Of a stretch of 64,000 nucleotides of DNA, positions 1 to 7,927 are shown piece by piece. Position 1 is the stretch's first letter; each line of letters begins with the position of its first letter. Origin of the DNA: Saprospiraceae bacterium (GTDB lineage Bacteria; Bacteroidota; Bacteroidia; Chitinophagales; Saprospiraceae); the NCBI GenBank assembly GCA_028284395.1, contig JANQRV010000120.1, positions 1 to 64,000 of the forward strand, written 5' to 3'. Below the pieces are notes generated by a model. It did no database searches. It was not told where the DNA came from and worked only from the letters and a program-made list of their open reading frames with translations. Position numbers and translations under genes: made by a program.

Positions 1-307
1 CCTTTTTAGGAAGCTCTTTTTGTTGTTCGTGAAAGCGGGCTATATTCTTTCGGGCAATAGCAATCGCCCTCTTCAATTCATCATCAAGTTGATCTTCACA
101 GGCCTCCCACTCCTCCTTTGTTACTCGAATCGAATCGAGATTGATCTGGTCAAAAAGCTCAGTATAACGCGCAATTGCAATATCGCCTTCTTCCTTTACT
201 GCATGCAATATCTTTCCAACTTTTTCCGAAAGCATTCGCGTATCGAATTCCGGCCTTTTACTCAAATCTTGCCATTCCAATCGATCGGGATTCATCAGCA
301 CTTTCAT
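1..307 (-). CDS. hisD: Histidinol dehydrogenase, N-terminal part (runs off the window)
   Basis: HisD catalyses the last two steps of histidine synthesis, oxidising L-histidinol to L-histidine with two NAD+. Only the first 102 codons are present, read on the minus strand from the ATG at 305-307 to the window edge. The translation has the family's N-terminal pattern: a helix ending in AVKEEGDIAIARYTELFD, then a TKEEWEAC helix, then AIAIARKNIARFHEQQ, the 'NI..FH..Q' signature of HisD. It lies downstream of hisG on the same strand, so both probably belong to one his operon, although 200 nt separate them. The catalytic and zinc residues lie outside the window. Identification is from recalled family patterns. 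Confidence 0.85.
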   Translation of the reverse strand, partial: MKVLMNPDRLEWQDLSKRPEFDTRMLSEKVGKILHAVKEEGDIAIARYTELFDQINLDSIRVTKEEWEACEDQLDDELKRAIAIARKNIARFHEQQKELPKK

Positions 308-343
308 AATTTTTCACTTGTTTAAATTTTTTACAAAAATTTG

Positions 344-392
344 AAAACGAAGTGATTGAAAAATTTCTAAACAAATGTAACCACTTCGTTTT
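344..392 (-). terminator. 11-bp inverted repeat between hisG and hisD
   Basis: AAAACGAAGTG at 344-354 and CACTTCGTTTT at 382-392 form a perfect 11-bp inverted repeat around a 27-nt loop, in the 200-nt gap between hisG and hisD. It could be a partial terminator or mRNA-processing hairpin that sets different levels of the two proteins. The loop is long and there is no clean U-run at the 3' side on the minus strand, so terminator function is uncertain. Confidence 0.35.
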
Positions 393-507
393 ACTCACGA
401 ATTGATGATCTATGATGTTCGTGAACTTTCGGTTTCACATAAACTTATTTTAATCATGTGCAGAAGATGGACTCAAAGAAGTTTATGCTCATTTCATATT
501 AATTTTC

Positions 508-1365
508 TCACAAAATCATTTTTTCGATGGGGATTACCAGAATTCCTTCTGCTCCACTTTTTTTAAGGGTATCGATAATTTCCCAGAAGCGATTTTCATT
601 AATCACAGTATGAATGGAACTCCACCCTGGTTGGGCTAGTGGCATGACCGTTGGGCTTTTCATACCTGGTAACAATTTTATGATGCTATTGACCTGTTCA
701 TTAGGAGCGTTTAGCAAAAGATACTTGGTATCTCTGGCAGCTAATACTGACTTAATTCGAAAGATAATGCTATCCAATAGGTCTTGTTGTTCAGGAGTAA
801 TCTTTCTATTCTTTACCAGACAAGCTTCGGATTTCATAATGATGTCTTTCTCCTCCAAGCCATTTTTGAATAGTGTACTTCCGGAACTGACAATATCACA
901 GATACCATCAGCTAGTCCTATGTTAGGAGCAATTTCGACGGATCCGGAAATCAGATGAATGTCGGCTTCTACGCCTTTTTTTTCCAGAAACATGCGAAGG
1001 GTATTCGGATAGGAAGTAGCGATGCGCTTACCATTGAAATAACTCAGATCACGATATTCAACGTTTTTGGGAACAGCTAGTGAAACACGGCATTTTGAAA
1101 AGCCTAAGCGCATGACTACTTCAATATCCTTTTGTTTTTCTACGACCGTGTTTTCACCAAGAATGGCGATGTCTGCAATGCCATCTTCTACGTACTCTGG
1201 AATATCTGAATTCCGCAAATAATAAACCTCCAATGGAAAATTACTGGCCTGTGCCTTTAATTGATCTTTCTTATTATCGATCTTAATACCACATTCTTTA
1301 AGTAAGGCAATAGAACCATCTAGGAGGCGACCTGATTTTTGAACTGCAATTTTTAAATTGGCCAT
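508..1365 (-). CDS. hisG: ATP phosphoribosyltransferase (long form)
   Basis: HisG joins ATP and PRPP to give phosphoribosyl-ATP, the committed and feedback-inhibited first step of histidine synthesis. The 285 residues match the long-form HisG length and start with the family's MANLKIAVQKSGRL N-terminus. Residues about 150-160 (EIAPNIGLADGICDIVSSGSTL) fit the PRPP-binding segment. The C-terminal part (about residue 215 on, with PTVMPLAQPGW) fits the PII-like regulatory domain that binds histidine in long-form enzymes, so no separate HisZ is expected. The ATG at 1363-1365 follows directly behind the attenuator hairpin at 1389-1424. Expression is therefore predicted to be controlled by histidine supply at transcription and by histidine at the enzyme. 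Confidence 0.95.
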   Translation of the reverse strand: MANLKIAVQKSGRLLDGSIALLKECGIKIDNKKDQLKAQASNFPLEVYYLRNSDIPEYVEDGIADIAILGENTVVEKQKDIEVVMRLGFSKCRVSLAVPKNVEYRDLSYFNGKRIATSYPNTLRMFLEKKGVEADIHLISGSVEIAPNIGLADGICDIVSSGSTLFKNGLEEKDIIMKSEACLVKNRKITPEQQDLLDSIIFRIKSVLAARDTKYLLLNAPNEQVNSIIKLLPGMKSPTVMPLAQPGWSSIHTVINENRFWEIIDTLKKSGAEGILVIPIEKMIL

Positions 1366-1388
1366 GGTTGTTTTCTTGGTTTAAAAAC

Positions 1389-1424
1389 AAAAGAGGTTTA
1401 CCGGCAAAATGGTAAACCTCTTTT
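1389..1424 (-). terminator. Histidine attenuator hairpin (intrinsic terminator)
   Basis: On the minus strand, AAAAGAGGTTTACC (1411-1424) and GGTAAACCTCTTTT (1389-1402) form a perfect 14-bp stem with an 8-nt loop. It is followed by a U-rich run (TTTTGTTTTT) and sits just upstream of the hisG start. A competing pairing is visible: GGCAAATGG at the end of the leader ORF (1453-1461) can pair with CCATTTTGCC (1403-1412), which covers the loop and the inner end of the 5' arm, with one bulge. That is the expected antiterminator logic for ribosome stalling upstream. The stem is seen directly; the switching is inference. Confidence 0.82.
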
Positions 1425-1446
1425 ATAGTTAAGGAAAATTACTGCT

Positions 1447-1515
1447 TTAACACCATTTGCCTAGTGATCTAGTTACTATATGACGATGATGATGCAGCAA
1501 GTAATAGGTATTCAT
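1447..1515 (-). CDS. Histidine operon leader peptide (22 aa)
   Basis: A 22-codon ORF on the minus strand, ATG at 1513-1515 and TAA at 1447-1449. It contains LLHHHRH, that is four His codons (three consecutive) in five positions, about 50 nt upstream of a strong terminator and about 80 nt upstream of hisG. This is the architecture of a his leader: scarce charged tRNA-His stalls the ribosome on the His codons and favours the antiterminator, while fast translation lets the terminator form. The gene was too short for routine ORF calling. Nothing else about the peptide suggests an independent function. Confidence 0.83.
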   Translation of the reverse strand: MNTYYLLHHHRHIVTRSLGKWC

Positions 1516-1542
1516 TGACAGAAGTTATTCAAAATTGTATTC

Positions 1543-1573
1543 GAAAGATAGGAATTATTCTTTTTTCTTCAAA
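1543..1573 (-). promoter_or_regulatory. Bacteroidota-type promoter of the his leader
   Basis: Minus strand: TTTG (complement of 1570-1573), a 19-nt spacer, then TATCTTTC (complement of 1543-1550). This matches the Bacteroidota consensus TTG/TTTG, about 17-23 nt, TAnnTTTG at all but the last base. It puts the transcription start roughly 10-20 nt ahead of the leader-peptide ATG at 1515. Confidence 0.6.
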
Positions 1574-1655
1574 AGCAGAGCCCGTTTTGGCTCTTGATTT
1601 AAATAATTCGGTTGTGTAATACGTTTACGAGAGTAATTGATTCTGATAAAAAATA

Positions 1656-1687
1656 AAAGGGGAAAAACAGAGTTGCTTTCCCCCTTT
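1656..1687 (-). terminator. Intrinsic terminator downstream of tRNA-Phe
   Basis: On the minus strand, AAAGGGGGAAA (1677-1687) pairs with TTTTCCCCTTT (1656-1666) around a short loop and is followed by TATTTTTT. It starts directly after the tRNA 3' end, so it likely ends the tRNA transcript. A second small hairpin (AGAGCC/GGCTCT, 1577-1594) follows and overlaps the his promoter. Confidence 0.65.
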
Positions 1688-1688
1688 G

Positions 1689-1761
1689 TGGTGCGGGCAG
1701 GAATCGAACCAGCGACACCAGGATTTTCAGTCCTGTGCTCTACCAACTGAGCTACCCCACC
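1689..1761 (-). tRNA. tRNA-Phe (GAA)
   Basis: A 73-nt cloverleaf on the minus strand with acceptor GGTGGGG/CCGCACC, D-stem GCTC/GAGC, anticodon stem CAGGA/TCCTG, loop CTGAAAA (anticodon GAA), 5-nt variable loop, T-loop TTCGATT and discriminator A. CCA is not encoded. Two stem positions do not pair as read: G5-G68 in the acceptor and T51-T63 in the T-stem. All invariant positions (T8, TTC in the T-loop, U33) are present, so I call it functional with a note. Confidence 0.92.
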
Positions 1762-1990
1762 GTGGACTTTGTATTGCCCGTGCTCCTTAGAGCGGTTGCA
1801 AATTTATTTTTAATTTTTGGATTCCACAAGAGGGAACATCCAATTTTTTGAAATTATTTCAGATTCTTATATTTACATTGCTAAAAATTAGGCAAGCAAC
1901 CATCCAATATGGTTTACTGATTTATTTGTATACGTCTGATTTTGTGCACAATAGATTAGTTACCAACATTTATTCCAACAATTACAGAAT

Positions 1991-2842
1991 ATGCTGGCAC
2001 GAATTCTTTCATTACCGTTTATAATATTGGTAATTTACCTGTTATATATAACCTGGGAATACGACACAGCTTATTCAACCTATTTGATCGGGCCCGTCAT
2101 CATCCTCGCTATTATTTGGACGTTAAGCCCTCAAATCAATTGGTGGTGGTACCTAAGGTATCCCCCTAAATTAGATCCACCGCTTCTGCAAATCCTCCAA
2201 CGTAACTGCGAATACTATCAGGGACTTTCTCTGGAGAATAAAGCCAGATTTCGCGATCGAACTGCTTTGTTCATGGAGGGCAATGACTTCATGACCCAAG
2301 CCATGGACGATAGTGTGCCAGAGGATCTAAAAGGGATGATTGCAGCGGATGCCGTCCGATTAACGTTTGGATACAAAAAATTCCTTTTCAAGGACTTTGA
2401 AAAAGTCATACTTTACCCCAAGCCTTTTCCTTCTCCTCAGTATCCGAAGTTTTATCATGCATCAGAAACCTTTGTGGAAGATGGTGTGGTATTGTTTGCT
2501 GCTCAACAGGTAGCGACTGCTTTTTTTCACAGCAAGGACTATGTAAGCCTACCTTTATACGAATATGCAAAGGTCTTTGTAACAACCTATCCCAATGAGC
2601 CTTACCCAAAATTACCAGGCTCTACTTGGGAAAAGCTAGAAGAAATCAGTGGCTTTAACCTTGATGCAATACAAAGATGGATTAACCTGCCATTGGAAGA
2701 CCTGGATCTGATGGCAATGGCAATTCATCACTTCTTTGTATTTCCTTCTTCATTTCAAAGAATCTTACCTTCCTTATTCCAAAATTTTGTGATCATCTTT
2801 AAACAAAATCCTTTAAATGGATCTAATCCGGTCGTACTCTAG
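1991..2842 (+). CDS. M90 (MtfA-like) peptidase homologue lacking the zinc motif
   Basis: MtfA/M90 proteins are soluble zinc aminopeptidases; the E. coli member binds the repressor Mlc. Here two N-terminal membrane segments (about residues 5-20 and 31-46) precede a domain that follows the M90 pattern: LSLENKARFRD, then an AADAVRLTFG helix, then VILYPKPFPSP, then VVLFAAQQV. At the position where the family has HEFAH, this protein reads YEYAK (residues 190-194): the glutamate is kept but both zinc-ligand histidines are replaced. It should therefore be catalytically inactive, perhaps a binding or scaffold protein. The gene stands alone between the tRNA and a 741-nt non-coding stretch. Family assignment is by recalled motif order and is fairly confident. 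Confidence 0.7.
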   Translation: MLARILSLPFIILVIYLLYITWEYDTAYSTYLIGPVIILAIIWTLSPQINWWWYLRYPPKLDPPLLQILQRNCEYYQGLSLENKARFRDRTALFMEGNDFMTQAMDDSVPEDLKGMIAADAVRLTFGYKKFLFKDFEKVILYPKPFPSPQYPKFYHASETFVEDGVVLFAAQQVATAFFHSKDYVSLPLYEYAKVFVTTYPNEPYPKLPGSTWEKLEEISGFNLDAIQRWINLPLEDLDLMAMAIHHFFVFPSSFQRILPSLFQNFVIIFKQNPLNGSNPVVL

Positions 2843-3583
2843 CAGTAAATATTCGCCTACCGAAGGGTTCTAAACATCTATTTTCGGCTCGCTAGACAAA
2901 CATCTAATAACCAAATAAATAGGTCTATTGGTTTTCCACACTTTTTTTGTGGATGGTCGTGGATATCTCATTGATTATTCCACAACTTTCCACATCGAAC
3001 TCAATACATATAAAAAAGTTACATTTAACACCGAAGATATGTACAGAATTGAATTTTAATTTGACATAAAATTCGAAGAAATCAACATTTTGAGCCGTCT
3101 AAACTTTTAAACTAGAAAGTTATTAACTGTAGTGTGAGAAACTAAGAAGGTAGAAGTGCCCTTCGGTCTCATACTATGAAAACGAAGTTTTAGGCAAGAC
3201 ATAATTTATTATTTTACAATGATTTGTGACGACAGCCAGAAAAAATCAGGGATGAGTACGTATTGATAAAAAACTGTTTACATCGTGTGGAAATGTGTTA
3301 ATATTTAGGAAAAACTGAGATTACAAAAAATTAACACAAGTCTTTTTCCACGAACTAACAGCAGTAATAATAATAAGGGAATTTTTTAAAATTTATTTAG
3401 AACCATTATTAATACAATATTACTGAATTGTTTGATTTTGAAATTTCAAAACACCCTAATTTTGTTGGCTAAGCTAAATCAAAATGTACTGCTGTCCAAT
3501 GTCTATAAACCATCAGAAGGCATTGTCGAGCTTATTTGTTGACTTTTCAACAGGAATCTATTCAAGCAAAATAAATTTGATTT
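2843..3583. other. Non-coding AT-rich region with DnaA-box-like words (possible oriC part)
   Basis: No convincing ORF lies in these 741 nt. One exact TTTTCCACA (2932-2940, fits the DnaA-box consensus TTWTNCACA) is followed within 70 nt by the one-mismatch words TATTCCACA (2976-2984) and CTTTCCACA (2986-2994) and by partial matches at 2948-2966. More one-mismatch words lie at 3286-3294 (minus strand) and 3344-3352. AT-rich tracts fill 3360-3480. Two exact words lie just past ctaA at 4660-4680 and one inside ctaA at 4330-4338. Origin function is inference. Confidence 0.35.
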
Positions 3584-4648
3584 ATGACTAGCAAAAGAAG
3601 TGAATCATTTGAATACAGTCGATGGATTAAAGTTTGGTTAATCACCGGATTAGTTATGATCTTTTTTCAAGTTGTTATAGGTGGTATTACGCGTTTAACG
3701 GGTTCTGGGCTATCCATTACCAAGTGGGAGATAGTTCTGGGCACCATACCCCCTCTAAATGCCTCACAATGGGAAGAAGCCTTTGATCTATACAAAGCCA
3801 CACCGCAGTATCAGAAAATCAATGAGGGAATGACAATGGGGGAATTTCAATTCATTTATTTTTGGGAGTATATCCACCGACTTTGGGCTAGGACGATGGG
3901 AATGGTCTTCTTGATTCCCTTTGTTCTTTTTTGGATTACCAAACAGTTTGATAGACGTTTGCTGATTCGACTAATAGTTGTGTTTCTCCTTGCTGCATTG
4001 GTTGCATCATTTGGCTGGATAATGGTCGCCAGCGGATTGATCAATCGTCCTTGGGTAAATGCTTACAAGTTGACCATGCATTTGTCTTTGGCTTTGATTT
4101 TGTATAGTTATTTGTTTTGGACGACATTAAATGTCTTTCGTCCGGGCCCTCCTCCTATCCGTAATCCTTTTCTGCGGAAGTGGAGTAATGTTATCTTAGT
4201 ACTTCTTGCAATACAAATTGTTATGGGAGGTATTGTATCGGGAATGAAGGCTGGTTTGGTGTATCCAACTTGGCCGGATATGAACGGAAGTTTCATACCC
4301 GATGTCCTGCTAAACATCGATATGTGGAATGTGGAAAACTTCTTGGCTTATGACAGTTCCCCTTTTATGCCGGCATTTATTCAATTTTTTCACCGAAATA
4401 CAGCCTACTTACTTGTCTTGTTGGTTTGTTGGTTTGTTTATCGTGGATTGAAGGAAACATCATTGCCGAGTTTTCGAATTGGACAGTACTTCCTGGTGGT
4501 TGCGGTACTAATACAGGCTCTATTAGGTATCTTGACAGTAGTTCATTGCATCGGCCAAATACCGGTAGGACTAGGTGTTCTTCACCAGGCAGGGGCATTA
4601 ATACTTTTATCCGTCTTCTTGAGACAGAGATTTTTTTTGAATAAATGA
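3584..4648 (+). CDS. ctaA: Heme A synthase (COX15/CtaA family)
   Basis: Converts heme O to heme A for cytochrome c oxidase, in the cytoplasmic membrane. The 354 residues contain about eight membrane helices in two homologous halves. The expected histidines are visible: EYIHRLWAR (His about 98), a helix with HLSLAL (about 166), FFHRNTAY (about 270) and LHQAGAL (about 333). The GGITRLTGSGLSITKW segment after helix 1 is the COX15 signature. The gene stands alone here, not beside ctaB or oxidase subunits. It is framed by DnaA-box-like words on both sides. Confidence 0.93.
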   Translation: MTSKRSESFEYSRWIKVWLITGLVMIFFQVVIGGITRLTGSGLSITKWEIVLGTIPPLNASQWEEAFDLYKATPQYQKINEGMTMGEFQFIYFWEYIHRLWARTMGMVFLIPFVLFWITKQFDRRLLIRLIVVFLLAALVASFGWIMVASGLINRPWVNAYKLTMHLSLALILYSYLFWTTLNVFRPGPPPIRNPFLRKWSNVILVLLAIQIVMGGIVSGMKAGLVYPTWPDMNGSFIPDVLLNIDMWNVENFLAYDSSPFMPAFIQFFHRNTAYLLVLLVCWFVYRGLKETSLPSFRIGQYFLVVAVLIQALLGILTVVHCIGQIPVGLGVLHQAGALILLSVFLRQRFFLNK

Positions 4649-4659
4649 TAATTAACAAG

Positions 4660-4680
4660 TGTGGAAAAAAATGTGGAAAA
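4660..4680 (-). other. Two adjacent exact DnaA-box-like words
   Basis: TGTGGAAAA occurs at 4660-4668 and again at 4672-4680, each the reverse complement of TTTTCCACA, with 3 nt between them, in the 36-nt gap between the convergent ctaA and ykvA-like genes. They belong to the same suspected cluster as the sites at 2932-3352 and 4330. Confidence 0.35.
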
Positions 4681-4684
4681 TGAT

Positions 4685-5074
4685 TTATTTCAATTGTTGA
4701 TCGATTTCCTCTAATTCTGAAGCATCATAATTCTTAAACCATTTTGAAACACTTTTTCGAGCCTTCTTTCTTACTTCTTCATCGATGTAAGCAGCAATGG
4801 TTATAACACCAAAGCTAAGTACGCCAATATCATCTGTGTAACCAATAATCGGTGTGAGATCCGGAACGAGATCGATTGGTGAAAGAAAGTATCCCAGGGT
4901 GCCCAGGACAATGTTCTTTGCCCAGGAAGGAGTTTCTTTTCTTTTGTAGGCATAAAACAGCAATAGACACGAATAAACAGCTTTTACACCAAGCCGTTTA
5001 GAAACGCGAACCAGTTTTTTCCAAAACCTAGCTACCGAAAACTTGTGCTTATATTCACTATATGGATTTTCCAT
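4685..5074 (-). CDS. YkvA/DUF1232 family membrane protein
   Basis: A 129-residue protein of the YkvA (DUF1232) family, whose function is not established. The family core is clear: KNIVLGTLGYFLSPIDLVPDLTPIIGY followed by TDDIGVLSFGVITIAAYIDEEVRKKA, two hydrophobic helices around the conserved SPIDLVPD. The basic N-terminus and acidic C-terminus are probably cytoplasmic. It is convergent with ctaA and co-directional with the deacetylase gene 123 nt upstream, so co-transcription is possible. Confidence 0.8.
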   Translation of the reverse strand: MENPYSEYKHKFSVARFWKKLVRVSKRLGVKAVYSCLLLFYAYKRKETPSWAKNIVLGTLGYFLSPIDLVPDLTPIIGYTDDIGVLSFGVITIAAYIDEEVRKKARKSVSKWFKNYDASELEEIDQQLK

Positions 5075-5197
5075 CGAATCCTGATTTTACAACTTATAAA
5101 CAATTTTTGCTCAATTAAGGTGCAAAATTCCGGAAACAAAATCCAATTATTTAGACAAAAATGCAAAAGCTCCTATGTTAAAAAGAAGAACGGTTAA

Positions 5198-5854
5198 TTA
5201 AGCGATCTTCTTGTCAAATGACTTTTTGTTGATGGGAGATTGTTCGTTAAGTCTATCGAAAGTGTATCCCAAGTTAGAGAAATGTTCAAGTACTTTCGGC
5301 AAACAGAACCTTAGATTGCGTTCTGCCTTTATGCTGTCATGAAAAACTACGATAGAACCAGGAGATGTATTGTTAATGACGTTATCATAGCAAGCTTTTT
5401 CGCTGAGGTCTTTGTCAAAATCGCCACTCAAAACATCCCACATAACGATGCGATAATGTCTCTGAAGAAATTGTACTTGCTTTGGCTTCAATTTTCCGTA
5501 TGGCGGCCGGAATAAAGAAGTTTGGGTAACTTTGGCACTTCTTCTAATGTTGTGAAAATACTTGATATTATCGGTGGCCCACCCGTCTAGGTGGTTAAAG
5601 GTATGGTTGCCGATGGAATGCCCTTCCTCGGACAACGAATGAAAGATGTCGGGATGTTTCTTGATGTTCTCTCCCACACAGAAAAAGGTGGCTTTCGCGT
5701 CGTAATTTCTGAGTTGTTCTAATACCCACGGAGTGACTTCAGGAATGGGCCCATCATCAAATGTCAGATAAATCACTTTTTCATTTGTGGGGATTTTCCA
5801 GGTAAAGTTTGGAAACAGACTTTGAATGAAATGAGGCGTCTTTACTAAATACAT
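5198..5854 (-). CDS. Polysaccharide deacetylase (NodB/CE4 family)
   Basis: CE4 enzymes remove N-acetyl groups from amino-sugar polymers such as peptidoglycan or chitin oligomers, using one divalent metal. All five family motifs are present in 218 residues: TFDDGP (31-36; catalytic base and metal Asp), HTFNH (84-88; metal histidines), RPPYG (116-120), WDVLSGDF and VVFHDS. There is no clear signal peptide, so it may be cytoplasmic or peripheral, as in other short Bacteroidota members. Substrate cannot be told from sequence. Confidence 0.9.
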   Translation of the reverse strand: MYLVKTPHFIQSLFPNFTWKIPTNEKVIYLTFDDGPIPEVTPWVLEQLRNYDAKATFFCVGENIKKHPDIFHSLSEEGHSIGNHTFNHLDGWATDNIKYFHNIRRSAKVTQTSLFRPPYGKLKPKQVQFLQRHYRIVMWDVLSGDFDKDLSEKACYDNVINNTSPGSIVVFHDSIKAERNLRFCLPKVLEHFSNLGYTFDRLNEQSPINKKSFDKKIA

Positions 5855-6149
5855 GGTCTATATTTTGAAATGTTCAAGGATTCGAAAGCATTCTACCTAT
5901 TTCTCAGACATATCTAGTCGAGAAACAATAGTAAGACCTTAATACGGGTCCATACATTGTCTTAACTGGGGTTGCGGCGCACTCTTACTGAGTAGCAATA
6001 AAATGGATCTGGTCGATAAAGAAAATTCACCTATTAATATACATAACGACTTAATTTGAGTTTTGCTGCCCTGAGTCAAAAAAAATTTGTAATATTTAAA
6101 TGTATAGCATAAATTCCGACCTCCCAGAAAGGGAATAAATCAAAGGAAT

Positions 6150-7691
6150 ATGAACCAAGTTAGAGTAAGGTTTGCTCCTAGTCCTACCGGAGCTCTTCAT
6201 ATTGGTGGAGTTAGGACCGCCCTATACAACTATCTGTTTGCCCGGAAAAATAACGGCCAATTTTTATTGAGGATCGAAGATACAGATCAAAATCGTTTCG
6301 TGTCCGGTGCAGAGGAATACATCCGAGAATCGTTGGAATGGTGTGGTATTAAGTTGGATGAAGGACCAGCAACCGGTGGAGATTATGGTCCTTACCGACA
6401 ATCGGAAAGAAAACATTTGTATAAAAGCTATGCTTTGGAACTAGTTGAAAAGGGACATGCGTATTATGCCTTTGACACTCCAGAAGAATTGACTTCGGAG
6501 CGTCAGCAACAAAAAGAAAAGGGCAATCATACTTTTAAGTACGATGGAACTACGAGACTTGTAATGAGAAACAGTCTATCGCTTTCAGCGGAAGAGACCA
6601 AGCGGTTGTTGGCGAGTGACACTCCTTATACGATCCGGTTAAAAGTACCGCAAGATCAGGTAGTAGAAGTGAATGATCTGATACGCGGAAAGGTTAGTTT
6701 TCAGACTAACGAGCTAGATGATAAGGTCTTGTTCAAAGCAGATGGTATGCCGACCTATCATTTGGCAAATATTGTCGATGATCATTTGATGAAAATCAGT
6801 CATGTTATACGTGGAGAAGAATGGCTGCCAAGTACTGCGCATCATATTCTTTTATACAATGGGTTAGGTTGGGGACATGAAATTCCACAATTTGCTCACT
6901 TACCACTAATACTGAAACCTAATGGCAAAGGTAAACTTAGTAAACGTGATGGTGACAAATTGGGAATACCAGTCTTTCCTTTATCTTGGAAAGGGGAGAC
7001 ACCAGAGGATTCTTTCAGTGGCTTTAGAGAATTTGGGTTTGATGCCAGAGCCGTCATTAATTTTTTGGCCTTTCTTGGTTGGAACCCCGGTACCGAACAA
7101 GAAATATTTTCTCTGGAAGAACTATGCGAACACTTTTCTATCGAGAAAATTAGCAAGGCAGGTGCTCGTTTTGATTTTGACAAAGCCAGGTGGTTCAATC
7201 AGCAGTATATCATTGCCACTGATGATGCTATCTTGGCCGAAATAATCAGACCAACGGTAGAAGCAAAGGGCTTTAATGTGTCTGATGAATTTCTAGCGGA
7301 TTTTTGCGGTTTAATGAAAGAGAGAGTGGTTTTTTTCAATGATTTTGTTAAAAACGGTTACTACTTTTTCGAACCCGTCAAGACCTACGATCAAAAAACA
7401 ATTAAGAAAAAATGGCAACCGGAGCGTCGGAAAGCTTTTGATAGGCTTTTAGGGCTACTATCTCAACTGACAGATTTTACTCATACGGCAATCAAGAATC
7501 AGGTTGTAGAATTCATGGAAGAAGAAAATCTGAAATTTGGGGATGTCTTACCGATTCTTCGAGTGGCTGTCTCTGGCACAATGAAGGGGCCAGCTATTTT
7601 TGAAATGATGGAATTATTGGGAAAGACAGAAATCATGAAGCGGTTAAACAACGCCTACAAATACTTCGACGATGCCATTTTAGTTTCTTAA
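6150..7691 (+). CDS. gltX: Glutamyl-tRNA synthetase
   Basis: Charges tRNA-Glu with glutamate (class I synthetase). The 513 residues start with FAPSPTGALHIGG (residues 8-20), which carries the HIGH-type motif; KGKLSKRDGDK near residue 262 is the KMSKS-type motif. The DTDQNRF and RGEEWLPSTAHH segments also fit GluRS. A C-terminal helical domain (about 340-513) would read the anticodon. Length is normal. The next gene begins 15 nt downstream and is probably co-transcribed. Confidence 0.96.
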   Translation: MNQVRVRFAPSPTGALHIGGVRTALYNYLFARKNNGQFLLRIEDTDQNRFVSGAEEYIRESLEWCGIKLDEGPATGGDYGPYRQSERKHLYKSYALELVEKGHAYYAFDTPEELTSERQQQKEKGNHTFKYDGTTRLVMRNSLSLSAEETKRLLASDTPYTIRLKVPQDQVVEVNDLIRGKVSFQTNELDDKVLFKADGMPTYHLANIVDDHLMKISHVIRGEEWLPSTAHHILLYNGLGWGHEIPQFAHLPLILKPNGKGKLSKRDGDKLGIPVFPLSWKGETPEDSFSGFREFGFDARAVINFLAFLGWNPGTEQEIFSLEELCEHFSIEKISKAGARFDFDKARWFNQQYIIATDDAILAEIIRPTVEAKGFNVSDEFLADFCGLMKERVVFFNDFVKNGYYFFEPVKTYDQKTIKKKWQPERRKAFDRLLGLLSQLTDFTHTAIKNQVVEFMEEENLKFGDVLPILRVAVSGTMKGPAIFEMMELLGKTEIMKRLNNAYKYFDDAILVS

Positions 7692-7706
7692 AGTTAAAAA
7701 TAAAGT

Positions 7707-7913
7707 ATGGCCAAGAAAAAAATGAAGAAGGAGGATCCCAATGTCCATGACGATTTGAAGGGCTTTGATATTAAAATCAATGAATTTGGTGAAATCATCT
7801 CTAATCTCGATGTGGAAAAATTGAATAGTTTTCTCAACGAAAATGTTGAAGACAAGAAACTTTCGGATCAGGAGGAAGAGAAAACCGATCAAGCTGATGA
7901 CAATGAAAACTAA
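7707..7913 (+). CDS. Small highly charged protein, unknown function
   Basis: 68 residues with a lysine-rich start (MAKKKMKKED), a middle segment with some structure (FDIKINEFGEIISNLDVEKLNSFLNENV) and an acidic low-complexity tail. It lies 15 nt behind gltX in the same direction and its stop is 14 nt from the convergent rng stop, so the reading frame fills the available space exactly. The middle segment resembles small acidic proteins seen after gltX in related bacteria, but I cannot name a family. Confidence 0.65.
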   Translation: MAKKKMKKEDPNVHDDLKGFDIKINEFGEIISNLDVEKLNSFLNENVEDKKLSDQEEEKTDQADDNEN

Positions 7914-7927
7914 GTGAGCTGATCATC

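Noticed and set aside
20-325. 101-aa plus-strand ORF
   Set aside because: It is antisense to the hisD start, whose translation matches the family.
1555-1746. 63-aa minus-strand ORF beginning MVEHRTENPGVAGSIPART
   Set aside because: It is a translation of the tRNA-Phe gene and its terminator; this artefact peptide is well known from tRNA loci.
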